This document shows positions 7,521-18,108 of a stretch of DNA of 64,000 nucleotides, piece by piece. The position numbers were made by a program, and so were the translations under genes. The stretch comes from Nocardia xishanensis NBRC 101358 (GTDB taxonomy: Bacteria; Actinomycetota; Actinomycetes; Mycobacteriales; Mycobacteriaceae). Positions within the stretch are counted from its first letter, which is position 1; every line of letters begins with the position of its first letter. The stretch covers positions 186,001-250,000 of the forward strand of contig NZ_BDCF01000002.1 of NCBI RefSeq assembly GCF_001613365.1, in the 5' to 3' direction. Below the pieces are notes generated by a model, which did not search any database, was not told the DNA's origin, and saw nothing but the letters and a program-made list of their open reading frames with translations.

Positions 7521-8093
7521 CTATTCCGCCAGCAACTCGCGTGCTCGTTCGATCAATTCCTCAGGGTGCGGGGAGATGCCCTTGTGACACTGTCCCACTT
7601 GTGTGCCATAGGCGTACACGACGATCGTGCCCGTGACCATGACCCCCTCGCGTGCGGCTGCGTGACGCACTTGTGCATAGCGGACCGTCCCGAACACTAT
7701 GTCGGAGAACAGGTCCCAGTGAGCGAGCCCATGCCGGCCACAAAGCGGGCTGTCGCTTTCATCGCTGCGATACTCGATGACGACAACCGCTCCGCTGGAA
7801 GTGAAGTCGTCGATCACCTTCCACTGTTCGTAGGGGTCGGTGTAGGGATCGAAGTTGATCCATGTGGCTGGCATCCCGACCACCGCCGGATACACGAAAC
7901 GCTCTCTGCCGGAGAATACTTCACCGAACGCGTCTGGGCTTGCCCCCCACACGCGTTCATTTTCGTCACAGTGACAATAAGATGCCTGCATAAATATCCA
8001 CCAACTGACCTGCAAGATCACAGCTACTGACAACCCTGCCCGGATCCGAGCCGCCAATCCAGAGCGCTGCCAACCCTTCCGGATCACTGCCAC
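7521..8093 (-). CDS. hypothetical protein with N-terminal membrane anchor
   Basis: 190 residues, not recognised. Residues about 18-37 (AGLSVAVILQVSWWIFMQAS) form one hydrophobic segment after a basic start, so it is probably anchored with the rest outside or is secreted. The exposed part has a paired Cys (CHC) just after the anchor and further Cys in PLCGRHG and VGQCHKG. It contains Trp/Tyr-rich strands (WINFDPYTDPYEQWKVI). The start is GTG at 8093 or 8087; an AAAGGTGG precedes the latter. It lies alone between aat and furA. Confidence 0.6.
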   Translation of the reverse strand: MAVIRKGWQRSGLAARIRAGLSVAVILQVSWWIFMQASYCHCDENERVWGASPDAFGEVFSGRERFVYPAVVGMPATWINFDPYTDPYEQWKVIDDFTSSGAVVVIEYRSDESDSPLCGRHGLAHWDLFSDIVFGTVRYAQVRHAAAREGVMVTGTIVVYAYGTQVGQCHKGISPHPEELIERARELLAE

Positions 8094-8229
8094 CTTTACC
8101 CAGATCAGGCACGACGGATCACCAACCCCTTTCCGGCGATGCCGTTCTCGCGCCGATAATCGACATTATGTCAAGTAAGGCCGGTGGAGTGCATTCCCCC
8201 AAACCGCCCACGGCGAAGACTTGACTGGG

Positions 8230-8246
8230 TCATACTTCAGAACGTG
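8230..8246 (+). promoter_or_regulatory. likely leaderless promoter of furA
   Basis: CATACT at 8231-8236 sits 7 bases before the GTG start of furA at 8244, with no ribosome-binding site between. This fits a leaderless transcript, as I recall for mycobacterial furA. An AT-rich stretch at 8155-8176 (ATAATCGACATTATGTC) is a candidate FurA box. Confidence 0.45.
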
Positions 8247-8675
8247 TCCACCACTTCGGACTTCCAGCGGATGCTTCGCGGCGCCGACCTGCGGGTGACC
8301 GCGCCGCGACTCGCGGTGCTGGCCGCGGTGCACGACCATCCTCACTCCGATACCGACTCGATCCTCGCCCGCGTGCGTCGCACGCTCGGCGCGGTCTCCC
8401 ATCAAGCCGTCTACGACGTACTGCGCGCACTGACCGCCGCCGGACTGATCCGGCGCATCCAGCCGATGGGATCCGTGGCCCGCTACGAGACCCGGGTCGG
8501 CGACAACCACCACCACCTCGTCTGCCGATCCTGCGGCGCCATCGTCGACGTCGACTGCTCCGTCGGTGCGGCGCCGTGCCTGACCGCGGCGGACGACAAC
8601 GGTTTCGTCCTCGACGAAGCCGAGGTCATCTACTGGGGCCTGTGCCCCGAGTGCGCACAACGGACACTCCCCTGA
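8244..8675 (+). CDS. furA: FurA, Fur-family regulator of katG
   Basis: 143 residues. The winged helix is [20 protein letters not shown] through [18 protein letters not shown]. The metal-binding and dimer part has [10 protein letters not shown] and a C-terminal CPEC. The length and order are those of FurA, the peroxide- and metal-sensing repressor that controls itself and katG. The start is GTG at 8244, without a Shine-Dalgarno sequence. katG follows 39 bases downstream on the same strand, so the two are probably co-transcribed. FurA would repress the pair until oxidised (established for mycobacteria). Confidence 0.93.
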   Translation: MSTTSDFQRMLRGADLRVTAPRLAVLAAVHDHPHSDTDSILARVRRTLGAVSHQAVYDVLRALTAAGLIRRIQPMGSVARYETRVGDNHHHLVCRSCGAIVDVDCSVGAAPCLTAADDNGFVLDEAEVIYWGLCPECAQRTLP

Positions 8676-10946
<2,271 letters not shown>

Positions 10947-10950
10947 TCAC

Positions 10951-10992
10951 GACGGCGCTCCGCGCACCGCCCGCGGTTCGCGGAGCGCCGTC
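10951..10992 (+). terminator. terminator after katG
   Basis: GACGGCGCTCCGCG (10951-10964) pairs perfectly with CGCGGAGCGCCGTC (10979-10992), giving a 14-bp stem and a 14-base loop. There is no T-tract, which is common for actinobacterial terminators. Confidence 0.85.
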
Positions 10993-11044
10993 ACCGGACC
11001 ACCGATTAGGTGGTGTGGTCGCCCATTCAACTAACCTCCAAGCG

Positions 11045-11761
11045 GTGCTTGGACATTCACATGCGACCAGCGGCGCGCTCGCCTGGTCGGTGGCGGCGGC
11101 GACGCTGCCTCTCGCGGCGTCTACCTATCCGGTATTGCAGAACAGCGAGGCCCGCCTCGGCCCGGTCGACATCCTCCTCGGCGTCTTCCTGACCGCGGGC
11201 GCGGCGCTGCTGCCCGATGCCGACCACCCCAAGGGAACGATCGCGCATGTGCTGGGCCCACTCTCCTACTTCCTCTGCAAAGTCATATCGACCGTCGCCG
11301 GCGGACACCGGCAGGCCACCCACTCCTTCGCGTTCGTGATCGTCGCCGCCTATGGCACCTGGGCCGGAATGCATTGGATCGGACGCGGATTCACTCTCGC
11401 ACTCGTCTTCTTCCTGCTGGCCTTGGCGGTGCGGGCACTGCACCTGTACCCGCCGGGCGACGGCATCCGCTCATGGGGCACGGTCGTGGTCCTCGCGACC
11501 GCGGGCACCTTCGCGATGGACAACTGGATCAACGACCGACCCGCCTGGCTGCCGTTCTGCGTCGGCCTCGGCGCCTTCGCCCACCTCATCGGCGACTGCC
11601 TCACCGAACGCGGCTGCCGGCTCTTCTGGCCGCTCGAGCTGCGCACCCGGCTGCCGATCATCGAACGAACCGGGAACAAGGTCGAAACCTGGCTTCTCAC
11701 ACCGCTGTTCGCGGTCGCCACGCTCGGCGTGCTGTGGCACGTTTTCACCACCAGTCCGTAG
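11045..11761 (+). CDS. membrane-bound metal-dependent hydrolase, YdjM/LexA-induced family
   Basis: 238 residues with several membrane segments. The start VLGHSHATSGALAWS, then LLPDADHPKGTIAHVLGP and GGHRQATHSFAFV, are the His/Asp signatures of the YdjM family (predicted inner-membrane metal-dependent hydrolases). FAHLIGDCLTERGCRLFWPL provides a further His/Asp motif. I chose the GTG at 11045 because the family N-terminus begins (M/V)LGxxHxxxG. The substrate is unknown. It is a single gene after the katG terminator. Confidence 0.82.
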   Translation: MLGHSHATSGALAWSVAAATLPLAASTYPVLQNSEARLGPVDILLGVFLTAGAALLPDADHPKGTIAHVLGPLSYFLCKVISTVAGGHRQATHSFAFVIVAAYGTWAGMHWIGRGFTLALVFFLLALAVRALHLYPPGDGIRSWGTVVVLATAGTFAMDNWINDRPAWLPFCVGLGAFAHLIGDCLTERGCRLFWPLELRTRLPIIERTGNKVETWLLTPLFAVATLGVLWHVFTTSP

Positions 11762-11860
11762 CGGAACGGGTGGGCCACCGCAGCGGCCCACTCTCCCCTC
11801 GTCTGTGCGGTCTTTAGTCAGGAGGTTGTCGAGCGAAGCTGTCCGACATGAGTTTCGCAA

Positions 11861-11889
11861 TATACATCGATATGCATATCTGAATAGCG
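11861..11889. repeat. AT-rich repeat, left copy
   Basis: TATACATCGATATGCATATC followed by TGAATAGCG. A closely related block in the same direction lies at 12644-12676. The two differ by two short insertions and a dinucleotide. Both stand out as AT-rich in a GC-rich setting and lie on either side of the decayed MarR gene. Confidence 0.55.
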
Positions 11890-11907
11890 GTATCTTTCAT
11901 CCGACCT

Positions 11908-12288
11908 TCACGGCCGAGGCCAAGGTCTCCGTTCGATCCGTTCGATATCCGTGTTGAACCGCTCGAGGAACCCCGCGAAGGCTGCCACATCCGTGGCCGA
12001 CCACTCCCTCAGGACGGTCTCCAGCGCCGACATGTTGTACGCCCCCCACGCGGCGCTCCCCCTCGTCGGCGATGCGGAATTTACTTGCCATCCCGCCCTC
12101 CGGATCGGGAATGCGTTCGATGAGACCGGCTTTCATCATCCCGGTGGTCTGCCGGTGCAGCGTCGAGGTGTCCAACCCGAAAGCATCGCTCAGCTCCCCC
12201 GTTGGTGCCCGACGCGCGCCCCGCCGAACGGCTGCTCGAGACCACGGTGAACCTGCTCGACCATGCCATCCACGCGCTGTTGACCCAT
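11908..12288 (-). pseudogene. MarR-family regulator, two frame breaks
   Basis: On the complement the gene reads MGQQRVDGMVEQVHRGLEQ, then, after a break near 12200, TGELSDAFGLDTSTLHRQTT, GLIERIPDPEGGMASKFRI and DEGERR. After a second break at a run of six G near 12040 it reads YNMSALETVLREWSATDVAA and ERFNTDIERIERRPWP with a stop at 11908. Together this is a normal winged-helix MarR protein whose recognition helix contains LDTSTLHRQ. Removing one G from the homopolymer and shifting once upstream restores the frame. Two separate breaks argue for decay rather than one read error. It lies alone, flanked by two related AT-rich blocks. Confidence 0.72.
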
Positions 12289-12740
12289 CCCGCGCGGCGT
12301 CCGGCTTGAACGGCCGGTCCCCTTGTTGCAACCAGGTAGAGCCGGGCGTGCGCGACCGGTCGTTGCGGGGTCCGGCTCGCGGTGCACACATTCGGCGCGC
12401 TTGTAGCCGATCAAACCGGTGCTGGCCACCAGCATCGGTTCGTGGACACCTACTGGCACGCTGTCACGCCGCCGCCGGTCGCCTGACGGGCGTACCCGCG
12501 GCGAATCCGCTTCGTTCACGCTCGATGCGGTGGATTCGGCCCTGGGGCGGCGGGTCGAATCCACCACGTGAGGCGTTACGCACCGCCCCCTCCCCGTCCT
12601 TGCTCGTCCGGCGTGCCGGACGTCAAAGGGTCGATCCGAGAGGTATACATCGCTAGATGCGCATATCTACATAGCGAGATGTGGTTTTCCTTACTCCGAT
12701 TCTCCACGACTCCGGCTCCGCCGCGGATACGCTGGCCGCC
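12289..12740. other. intergenic, no gene recognised apart from the AT-rich repeat
   Basis: About 450 bases. The GC-rich part (12289-12640) has no frame with family resemblance. The part from 12640 holds the second AT-rich repeat and leads into the SMP-30-like gene, so it probably contains that gene's promoter. Confidence 0.5.
12644..12685. repeat. AT-rich repeat, right copy, with dyad symmetry
   Basis: TATACATCGCTAGATGCGC, then ATATCTACATAGCG and AGATGT. The outer bases ACATC...GATGT give an imperfect palindrome of about 36 bases. It is related to the block at 11861-11889. Its position 55-95 bases before the SMP-30-like start suggests an operator for a small winged-helix regulator such as a MarR or PadR protein (inference). 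Confidence 0.5.
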
Positions 12741-13745
12741 ATGTTCGCAGGATCGACGATGCAACCGCACCGATGGACACCGCCGAGCGCCTCCGAGCGA
12801 GCGCGCGGGAAGCGCAGCACTCCCCCACTGCCGCCGGTCACCAGGATCGAACTCCCCGCCGCAGCACCAGAAGACGTCGTGCGCACGCCGGATGGAAAGG
12901 TGATCGCCGGCCTCGAAAACGGCGCGATCGTGAGCATCGACCCCACCGACGGATCGGTGCGCGAAGTGGCGAACACCGGCGGCCGTCCGCTCGGACTGCA
13001 CGCCGACGCCGACGGCTCTCTGCTGATCTGCGATTTCGCGCGCGGTCTGCTGCGCATGGATCCCGACGGCGCGCTCGAGGTACTGGTCGACGAGATCGAC
13101 GGCGAGCGACTCGCATTCGCCAGCAATGTGGTTCGCGATGCCGACGGCGCTATCTATTTCTCCGCGTCCTCGCGCCGCTATCCCCTCGACCAGTGGATGG
13201 GCGACCTGCTGGAGCATTCCGGCACCGGCCGCCTGTTCCGGCGCGATCCTTCGGGCAAGGTCGAAACCCTCATCGAAGGACTGCAATTCGCCAACGGCGT
13301 CGTTCTCGCCCCCGATCGCTCCTGCGTACTGGTGGCCGAGACCGGCGCGTATCGCGTGACCCGCTACTGGCTCACCGGGCCGCGGGCCGGTACACACGAC
13401 CGGCTGATCGAGAACCTGCCGGGTTTCCCGGACAACATGGCGCTCGGCAGCGACGGGCTGGTCTGGATCACGTTGCCCGCTCCGCGCGATCCCCTGCTGG
13501 ATCGCCTGCTTCCCTTGCCCGGCGTGCTGCGCCGCGTGGTGTGGTCACTGCCCGCTTGGGCGCATCCGAAACCGCCGCGAACGGTCTGGGTACAAGCGGT
13601 CGATTTCGACGGGACGGTCGTACACGATCTACAGACCGAGGGCGCGGATTTCTCGATGGTCACCGGGGTGGCGGAACACGACGGCACGTTGTATCTGGGC
13701 AGTTTGACGGAGGCGGCGATCGCCGTCAGCCACGTGCCGAGCTGA
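12741..13745 (+). CDS. SMP-30/gluconolactonase/strictosidine synthase-like beta-propeller
   Basis: 334 residues. The repeated blades are typical of the superfamily: PDGKVIAGLENGAIVSIDP, GGRPLGLHADADGSLLICDF, FASNVVRDADGAIYFSASS, LQFANGVVLAPDRSCVLVAE and FPDNMALGSDGLVWITL. The metal-site pattern (ASN..., FANGV, FPDN) is present. Family members are calcium-dependent lactonases or strictosidine synthase-like proteins; the substrate here is not predictable. The start is uncertain: ATG at 12741 or 12759, neither with a good ribosome-binding site. An AT-rich dyad lies just upstream. Confidence 0.8.
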   Translation: MFAGSTMQPHRWTPPSASERARGKRSTPPLPPVTRIELPAAAPEDVVRTPDGKVIAGLENGAIVSIDPTDGSVREVANTGGRPLGLHADADGSLLICDFARGLLRMDPDGALEVLVDEIDGERLAFASNVVRDADGAIYFSASSRRYPLDQWMGDLLEHSGTGRLFRRDPSGKVETLIEGLQFANGVVLAPDRSCVLVAETGAYRVTRYWLTGPRAGTHDRLIENLPGFPDNMALGSDGLVWITLPAPRDPLLDRLLPLPGVLRRVVWSLPAWAHPKPPRTVWVQAVDFDGTVVHDLQTEGADFSMVTGVAEHDGTLYLGSLTEAAIAVSHVPS

Positions 13746-13761
13746 ACAATTTCCACTGAAT

Positions 13762-13789
13762 CCCTCAGTGCACATATGTACACTGAGGG
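13762..13789. promoter_or_regulatory. 28-bp near-perfect palindrome at the start of the lipase-like gene
   Basis: The left arm CCCTCAGTGCACAT and the right arm ATGTACACTGAGGG are reverse complements except for one base pair. It ends one base before the ATG at 13791 and covers the place where a -10 element (TATGTA) of a leaderless promoter would lie. It is 17 bases after the SMP-30-like stop, so a terminator role is also possible, but no T-tract follows. Confidence 0.6.
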
Positions 13790-13790
13790 C

Positions 13791-15041
13791 ATGTCGGAGA
13801 CAATCCCGCAGCGCCGGGCCGAGGTTCGCGCCTTGGCCCGCTTGGCGGGCGACGAACTCGGTGGCGCGGTGGACGGCATCGCGGCGATCCACCGGGCGGT
13901 GTCGGATCGCGTGTTCGCCGCGGTGCGCTTGGGTGTCGGCCCCGCCGCGGAGCCGGTGAAGGTGGTGCACGACGCGATCACCGACGGGGTGTACCGGATC
14001 GTCGGCGGCGCCGCGGTGACCGCGGGGGCGGTGGGCGAACGGGCAGCGGATCTGCCGGGCGCTCCCCCGTCTCGCACGGTGTGGGGTTCGGGTTTCCTCG
14101 CGGCGTTGCAGGGCCTGATCGGCGACAGTCTCGAGGCGAGCACGCCGGTCCTCGCCGGTCCGATGACGATTCGGGTGGACGGCGATCCCGTTGCGCCGGA
14201 GTCGATCTCCGAGCATGTGCCGCCGCGCGATCACCTGGTGGTGTTCCTGCACGGCCTGGTCGAGACGGAGCACGCGTGGCGGTGGGGCGGGCGGGCGACC
14301 TATGCCGAGCGTCTGACGACGGATCTGGGCTGCGCGTGCGTCCAGGTGCGCTACAACAGCGGCCTGCACATTTCCGAGAACGCCCGGGAGCTGGCCGATC
14401 TGATCGGGCGGCTCGTCGAGCACTGGCCGGTGCCGGTGCGGCGGATCTCGCTGGTCGGGCATTCGATGGGTGGGTTGATCGCGCGGGCGGCGTGTTTCGA
14501 CGCGGCGGAACAGAACCGGGCGTGGGTGCGGCTGGTTCGCCACATCGTGTGTCTCGGTTCGCCTCACCTGGGTGCGCCGCTGGAACAGGTGGTGCATCGG
14601 TTGTCGGCGGCGCTGGTGTGGTTACCGGAGACTCGCCCGGTGGGCCGGATGCTGCGGCGGCGCAGCGCGGGGATCCGGGATCTGCGTTACGGCTCGCTGG
14701 TGGACGAGGATTGGCGCGGGATGGACGCCGACGCGCTGGAACGGCGTGCGGTACAGGAGATTCCGCTGTTGGCGGGTGCGGACCACTACTTCGTGACAGC
14801 GTCGTTCACGCGGAGTCCGCGTCATCCGCTGGGGCGGTTCATCGGTGACGGTCTGGTGTTGACGCCGAGCGGCGCGGGCCGGAGCCGGGCCAGGCGGCTG
14901 GGTTTCGCCGAGGACAACGGTCTGCACGTGCCGGGCGCGCATCATTTCGCGCTGTTGAATCACGAGGCCGTGTATGCCGCGTTGCGTGGCTGGCTCGGCG
15001 GTGCGCCCGCCGCGGCCCTGGGTCCGGGCCGGGCGGGGTGA
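13791..15041 (+). CDS. alpha/beta-hydrolase, lipase or PGAP1-like
   Basis: 416 residues. The alpha/beta-hydrolase half starts near residue 145 with HLVVFLHGLVETEHAWRWGG (oxyanion region). The nucleophile elbow is SLVGHSMGGLIARAA, followed by VCLGSPHLGAPLEQVVH, as in PGAP1-like and triacylglycerol lipase-like proteins. A late His occurs in HVPGAHHFALLNH, which is a likely catalytic His. The first 140 residues are helical and of unknown role. I saw no clear signal peptide, so it may be cytoplasmic. The start at 13791 has GAGGG only one base before ATG, so a leaderless transcript is more likely than Shine-Dalgarno initiation. An in-frame ATG at 13776 lies inside the palindrome. Confidence 0.85.
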   Translation: MSETIPQRRAEVRALARLAGDELGGAVDGIAAIHRAVSDRVFAAVRLGVGPAAEPVKVVHDAITDGVYRIVGGAAVTAGAVGERAADLPGAPPSRTVWGSGFLAALQGLIGDSLEASTPVLAGPMTIRVDGDPVAPESISEHVPPRDHLVVFLHGLVETEHAWRWGGRATYAERLTTDLGCACVQVRYNSGLHISENARELADLIGRLVEHWPVPVRRISLVGHSMGGLIARAACFDAAEQNRAWVRLVRHIVCLGSPHLGAPLEQVVHRLSAALVWLPETRPVGRMLRRRSAGIRDLRYGSLVDEDWRGMDADALERRAVQEIPLLAGADHYFVTASFTRSPRHPLGRFIGDGLVLTPSGAGRSRARRLGFAEDNGLHVPGAHHFALLNHEAVYAALRGWLGGAPAAALGPGRAG

Positions 15042-15048
15042 GGCCGGT

Positions 15049-16140
15049 TCAGAAGAGCCGTTCGGAGTGGTTGTCGGCGGCGCGGCGGACGTCGGCGGCG
15101 AACCGGTCTTCGATGTCGGTGTCGTCGTCGTGGTGGACGGCGTAGAGCAGCAGGCAGCCGCGGATGCCGTCGAGCAGATCTTCCAGCAGGTCGAGTGCGG
15201 GGCGCGCGGGATCGAGCCTGCTGACGCGGAATTCGGCGAGCATGGCGGCGCGGGTGGCGTTGTCGATTTCGTAGCGGCGGGCGTGCTCTTCGAGTTCGGC
15301 GACGCGGGCGACGACGGCCCATGGGGCGGGCAGGTGGCCTTCGGAGACGGCGACGGCTTCGGCGATGAGGTCGACGACGATGTCGGTGGCCGTTTCGCCG
15401 TTGTCGAGGCGTTCCAGGACGAGGGTGGGGGTCGCGACGGGGATCGCTTCGATCTCGTCGGCTTCGGCGATGACGTCGGTGATGGGGAGGTCGGCGAGTT
15501 CGCCCGCGATCTCGGCGGCGGCGTGCAGCCAGTGGGCGGCGGCGACGGAGGCGGAGGCGGGGTCGAGTTCGGTGAACAGTTCCGGCGCGCCGAGTGGGTC
15601 GGCGCGCAGCAGTGTGTCGGCCGCGTGGACCTGGGCGGGTGAGACGTCGGGCCGGGAGAGTTCGACGGCTTGGCGGGCGCGGCCGGAGAGGTCGCCGAGT
15701 TCGGCGGCTTCGATCGCGGCCTGTTCGCGGTGGATCTCGGTGACGATGGTTTCGGTGAGTTCGGCGGTGTCGATGCTGTGCAGGCAGCGGCCGACGCGGT
15801 GGGCGGATTCGACGACGCCGCTGTAGGAGACGAGCAGGCCGGCTTCGGTGGGCAGGTTCGGGTTGCGCAGGCCGTTTTCGACCACGGTGAAGTTGCGGCG
15901 TTCTTCGGCGCGGCGCCAGGCCTCGCTGTCGGGCACCTCGGGGTCGCCCGCCGCGGCCGCGGGGTGGGTGTAGGTGCGCCAGTGGAAGCGCGACAGCGTG
16001 GTCAGATTCGACGCCAGGTCCGTTGCGAGCTCGGGTGTTGTCGGCGGCAGCAGGGCCACCGTCTCGGCCTGGTCGCCGCGGCCGGTCGCCCAGATGGCGA
16101 CGAGTGCGTTGCGTGCGGCGTCGAATGCGTATCGGGTCAC
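15049..16140 (-). CDS. hypothetical protein, acidic and helical
   Basis: 363 residues if started at the GTG 16140 (MTRYAFDAARNALVAIWATG), which has an AGGA about 8 bases upstream; ATGs at 16149 and 16155 are alternatives. I recognise no family. It is Ala/Glu/Asp-rich and mostly helical, with no signal peptide or membrane segment. A recognisable stretch is FHWRTYTHPAAA, followed by a variable linker and long helices such as HREQAAIEAAELGDLSGRAR. It converges with the lipase-like gene, leaving only 7 bases between stops. It is divergent from the HugZ-like gene. Confidence 0.65.
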   Translation of the reverse strand: MTRYAFDAARNALVAIWATGRGDQAETVALLPPTTPELATDLASNLTTLSRFHWRTYTHPAAAAGDPEVPDSEAWRRAEERRNFTVVENGLRNPNLPTEAGLLVSYSGVVESAHRVGRCLHSIDTAELTETIVTEIHREQAAIEAAELGDLSGRARQAVELSRPDVSPAQVHAADTLLRADPLGAPELFTELDPASASVAAAHWLHAAAEIAGELADLPITDVIAEADEIEAIPVATPTLVLERLDNGETATDIVVDLIAEAVAVSEGHLPAPWAVVARVAELEEHARRYEIDNATRAAMLAEFRVSRLDPARPALDLLEDLLDGIRGCLLLYAVHHDDDTDIEDRFAADVRRAADNHSERLF

Positions 16141-16234
16141 GTGGCACATCCTCACTCATTGGGTGGCGGCGCGCGGGTGTTGGGTTGCTTTGGTTGTGCC
16201 GCCGACGGCGTTTCGGCGTGGCACGCTGGTGGCC

Positions 16235-17032
16235 ATGACTCTCGATCATGGTGATCCCGGTGATGCGTCGTCGATGCCGGGACCGCTCGGTCCGGTGGTG
16301 AATCCGGTGCGGCCGTCGGCGGCGGAGGAAGCGAGAACGGTTGCGGCGGCGACGAATATGGCGACGCTGGCGAGTTCGAGTGAGGACGGGACGCCGTGGG
16401 CGTCGTTCGTGACGTACGGGCTGTTGGATGGCGCGCCGGTGCTGTGTGTGTCGCGGATGGCCGAGCATGGGCGGAATCTGGCGGCGGAGCCGCGGGCCAG
16501 TCTGTCGATCGTGGCGCCGGGGCTGCCCGCGGATCCGTTGGCGGGTTCCCGGATCACGGTGGCGGGAGTGGTGGAGCGGCCGGTGGACGCGGAGTTGGCG
16601 GCGGCGCGGGAGGCGCATGTGGCTGCGGTGCCCGCGGCGCGGATGTATGTCGATTACAGCGATTTCTCACTGTGGGTCTTGCGGGTGCGGCGGGTTCGGT
16701 GGGTCGGCGGGTACGGACGGATGGATTCGGCGACGGGCGAGGAGTATCTGGCGGCGGAGCCGGATCCGGTGGCGCCGGTGGCGGCGCGGGCGGTCGCGCA
16801 TCTGAACGACGATCACGCGGACGCGTTGCTGTCCATGGCGCGGGTGCTCGGTGGTTATCCGGACGCGACGGCGGCGCGGTGTGAGCGGGCGGATCGGTAC
16901 GGGCTCGATTTGCGGGTGGAGTCGCCGCGCGGGGTGGCGCGGACCCGGGTGGGTTATCCGGAGCGGCTCGATGGAGTCGATGGATTGCGTGCGGCGACAG
17001 TGGAATTGACGCGGCGTGCGCGGGAGGGTTGA
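16235..17032 (+). CDS. HugZ-like haem-utilisation/flavin-reductase-fold protein with DUF2470
   Basis: 265 residues. The N-terminal split-barrel, of the pyridoxamine-phosphate-oxidase type, reads ATNMATLASSSEDGTPWASF through LCVSRMAEHGRNLAAEPRAS. Residues from about 185 form a DUF2470-type helical domain with AVAHLNDDHADALLSMARVL. In HugZ-family proteins the combination binds haem or flavin, and some members degrade haem. The start at 16235 is an ATG immediately before MTLDHGDPG. The gene is alone and divergent from the hypothetical at 15049-16140. Confidence 0.85.
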   Translation: MTLDHGDPGDASSMPGPLGPVVNPVRPSAAEEARTVAAATNMATLASSSEDGTPWASFVTYGLLDGAPVLCVSRMAEHGRNLAAEPRASLSIVAPGLPADPLAGSRITVAGVVERPVDAELAAAREAHVAAVPAARMYVDYSDFSLWVLRVRRVRWVGGYGRMDSATGEEYLAAEPDPVAPVAARAVAHLNDDHADALLSMARVLGGYPDATAARCERADRYGLDLRVESPRGVARTRVGYPERLDGVDGLRAATVELTRRAREG

Positions 17033-17347
17033 GTTCGCCGCGCGGTTGGGGGCTGAGTAGTCCTACGCTTCCGTGCGCGTGCGGCGTGGGTGATGCTGGC
17101 GGTCATGAAGCGGTATCGGGGGTTGTGGGCGGTCGGTCTGCCCGCCGTGAGGTCTTCCTTCTCAGGTGGTCGGCGGGGTGATGCGTGATGCGGCCGCGGA
17201 TTCTCGGGCGAGTCTGGCGAGATCACTGCGCAACGGCGACGGCGGGCGAACCGGTCGATCGGCGAGACGTGCCGCGGCCCAGGCGGCGCGGCTCGATGAT
17301 CGCGCGGGTGGCGGCGTGTTCCGCGCGCGGGTCGAGCTGAGCGGATC
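17033..17347. other. intergenic, nothing recognised
   Basis: 315 GC-rich bases between the HugZ-like gene and the convergent TetR gene. No frame with family resemblance, no strong hairpin and no repeat was seen. Confidence 0.5.
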
Positions 17348-17971
17348 TCAGGCGGAGTCGCGTGGGGGCACGGTGAGCATCGCGACGAGCATGTCGGCGA
17401 TTTCGGCGGTGTCGTCGTCGAGGTGGGGGGTGCGGGTGCCGTCTTGGAGTGCGCGTTCGTAGTCGGCGACGAGTGCGAAGAGCACGGTGGTCATGGTTTC
17501 CATGCGCCTGCGGCGGTGACGGGGCTTCAGGTGCGGGAGGGCGGCGTCGAGGCGGGTGGCGATGATGCGGACCGCGGCGCGGTCGGCGCCCGCGAGGCGG
17601 CGGGCGTCGGCGATGACGGGGTGGGTGCGGACGACTTCGAGGAAGCGCCCGTAGTGGCTGGCGCGGTCTTGTCCGACGAGTTCGAGCATGGGTCCGACCA
17701 GCATGCCGACGAGGGCGTGCGGGTCGGCGCCGGTGCCGTTGGCTTCGTGGGTGGCGAGCATGTCCATGCGGCGCTGTTCGAGCCGGTTCATGCGGCGCTC
17801 GACAATGGCTTCGATGAGTCCGTTGCGTGAGTCGAAGTAGTAGTGGACGGCGGAGTTGTTGCGCTGGCCCGCGGCGGCGGCGATGTCGCGCAGCGGGACG
17901 TCGACGCCCCGTTCGGCGATGAGCCGCTCCCCCGCGGCGAGGAGGGCGGCGCGCGAGTCCTCGGCTTGCAT
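17348..17971 (-). CDS. TetR-family regulator
   Basis: 207 residues. The N-terminal DNA-binding part is SRAALLAAGERLIAERGVDV, LRDIAAAAGQRNNSAVHYYF and then RNGLIEAIVERRM. The C-terminal ligand domain is helical and not recognisable to a ligand class. The start is ATG at 17971; a GTG two codons earlier (17977) is also possible. It is divergent from the LLM oxidoreductase with about 137 bases between, so it probably controls that gene and itself. Confidence 0.88.
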   Translation of the reverse strand: MQAEDSRAALLAAGERLIAERGVDVPLRDIAAAAGQRNNSAVHYYFDSRNGLIEAIVERRMNRLEQRRMDMLATHEANGTGADPHALVGMLVGPMLELVGQDRASHYGRFLEVVRTHPVIADARRLAGADRAAVRIIATRLDAALPHLKPRHRRRRMETMTTVLFALVADYERALQDGTRTPHLDDDTAEIADMLVAMLTVPPRDSA

Positions 17972-17998
17972 GGACACCCACTGTACTGAACCCGAGTC

Positions 17999-18027
17999 TT
18001 GACCTTGTTAAGCACCAGTGATTAATT
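17999..18027 (+). promoter_or_regulatory. promoter candidate for the LLM oxidoreductase
   Basis: TTGACC (17999-18004), 17 bases, then TTAATT (18022-18027) fits a sigma-70-type promoter. TTAA at both ends of 18008-18025 gives a short dyad that could be part of a TetR site. It lies about 80 bases before the gene start. Confidence 0.5.
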
Positions 18028-18108
18028 GGCTGGGAGATGTTCGCGGGGCGTACCGCGCTCACCGACGACACCGTTGCCCGGCGACGACCGAGCAGGAAGG
18101 CTGGTCCC

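Noticed and set aside
14960..16618. 552-codon complement frame over the hypothetical and HugZ-like genes
   Set aside because: Extremely Arg/Pro-rich translation typical of an out-of-frame shadow; the frames chosen have normal composition.
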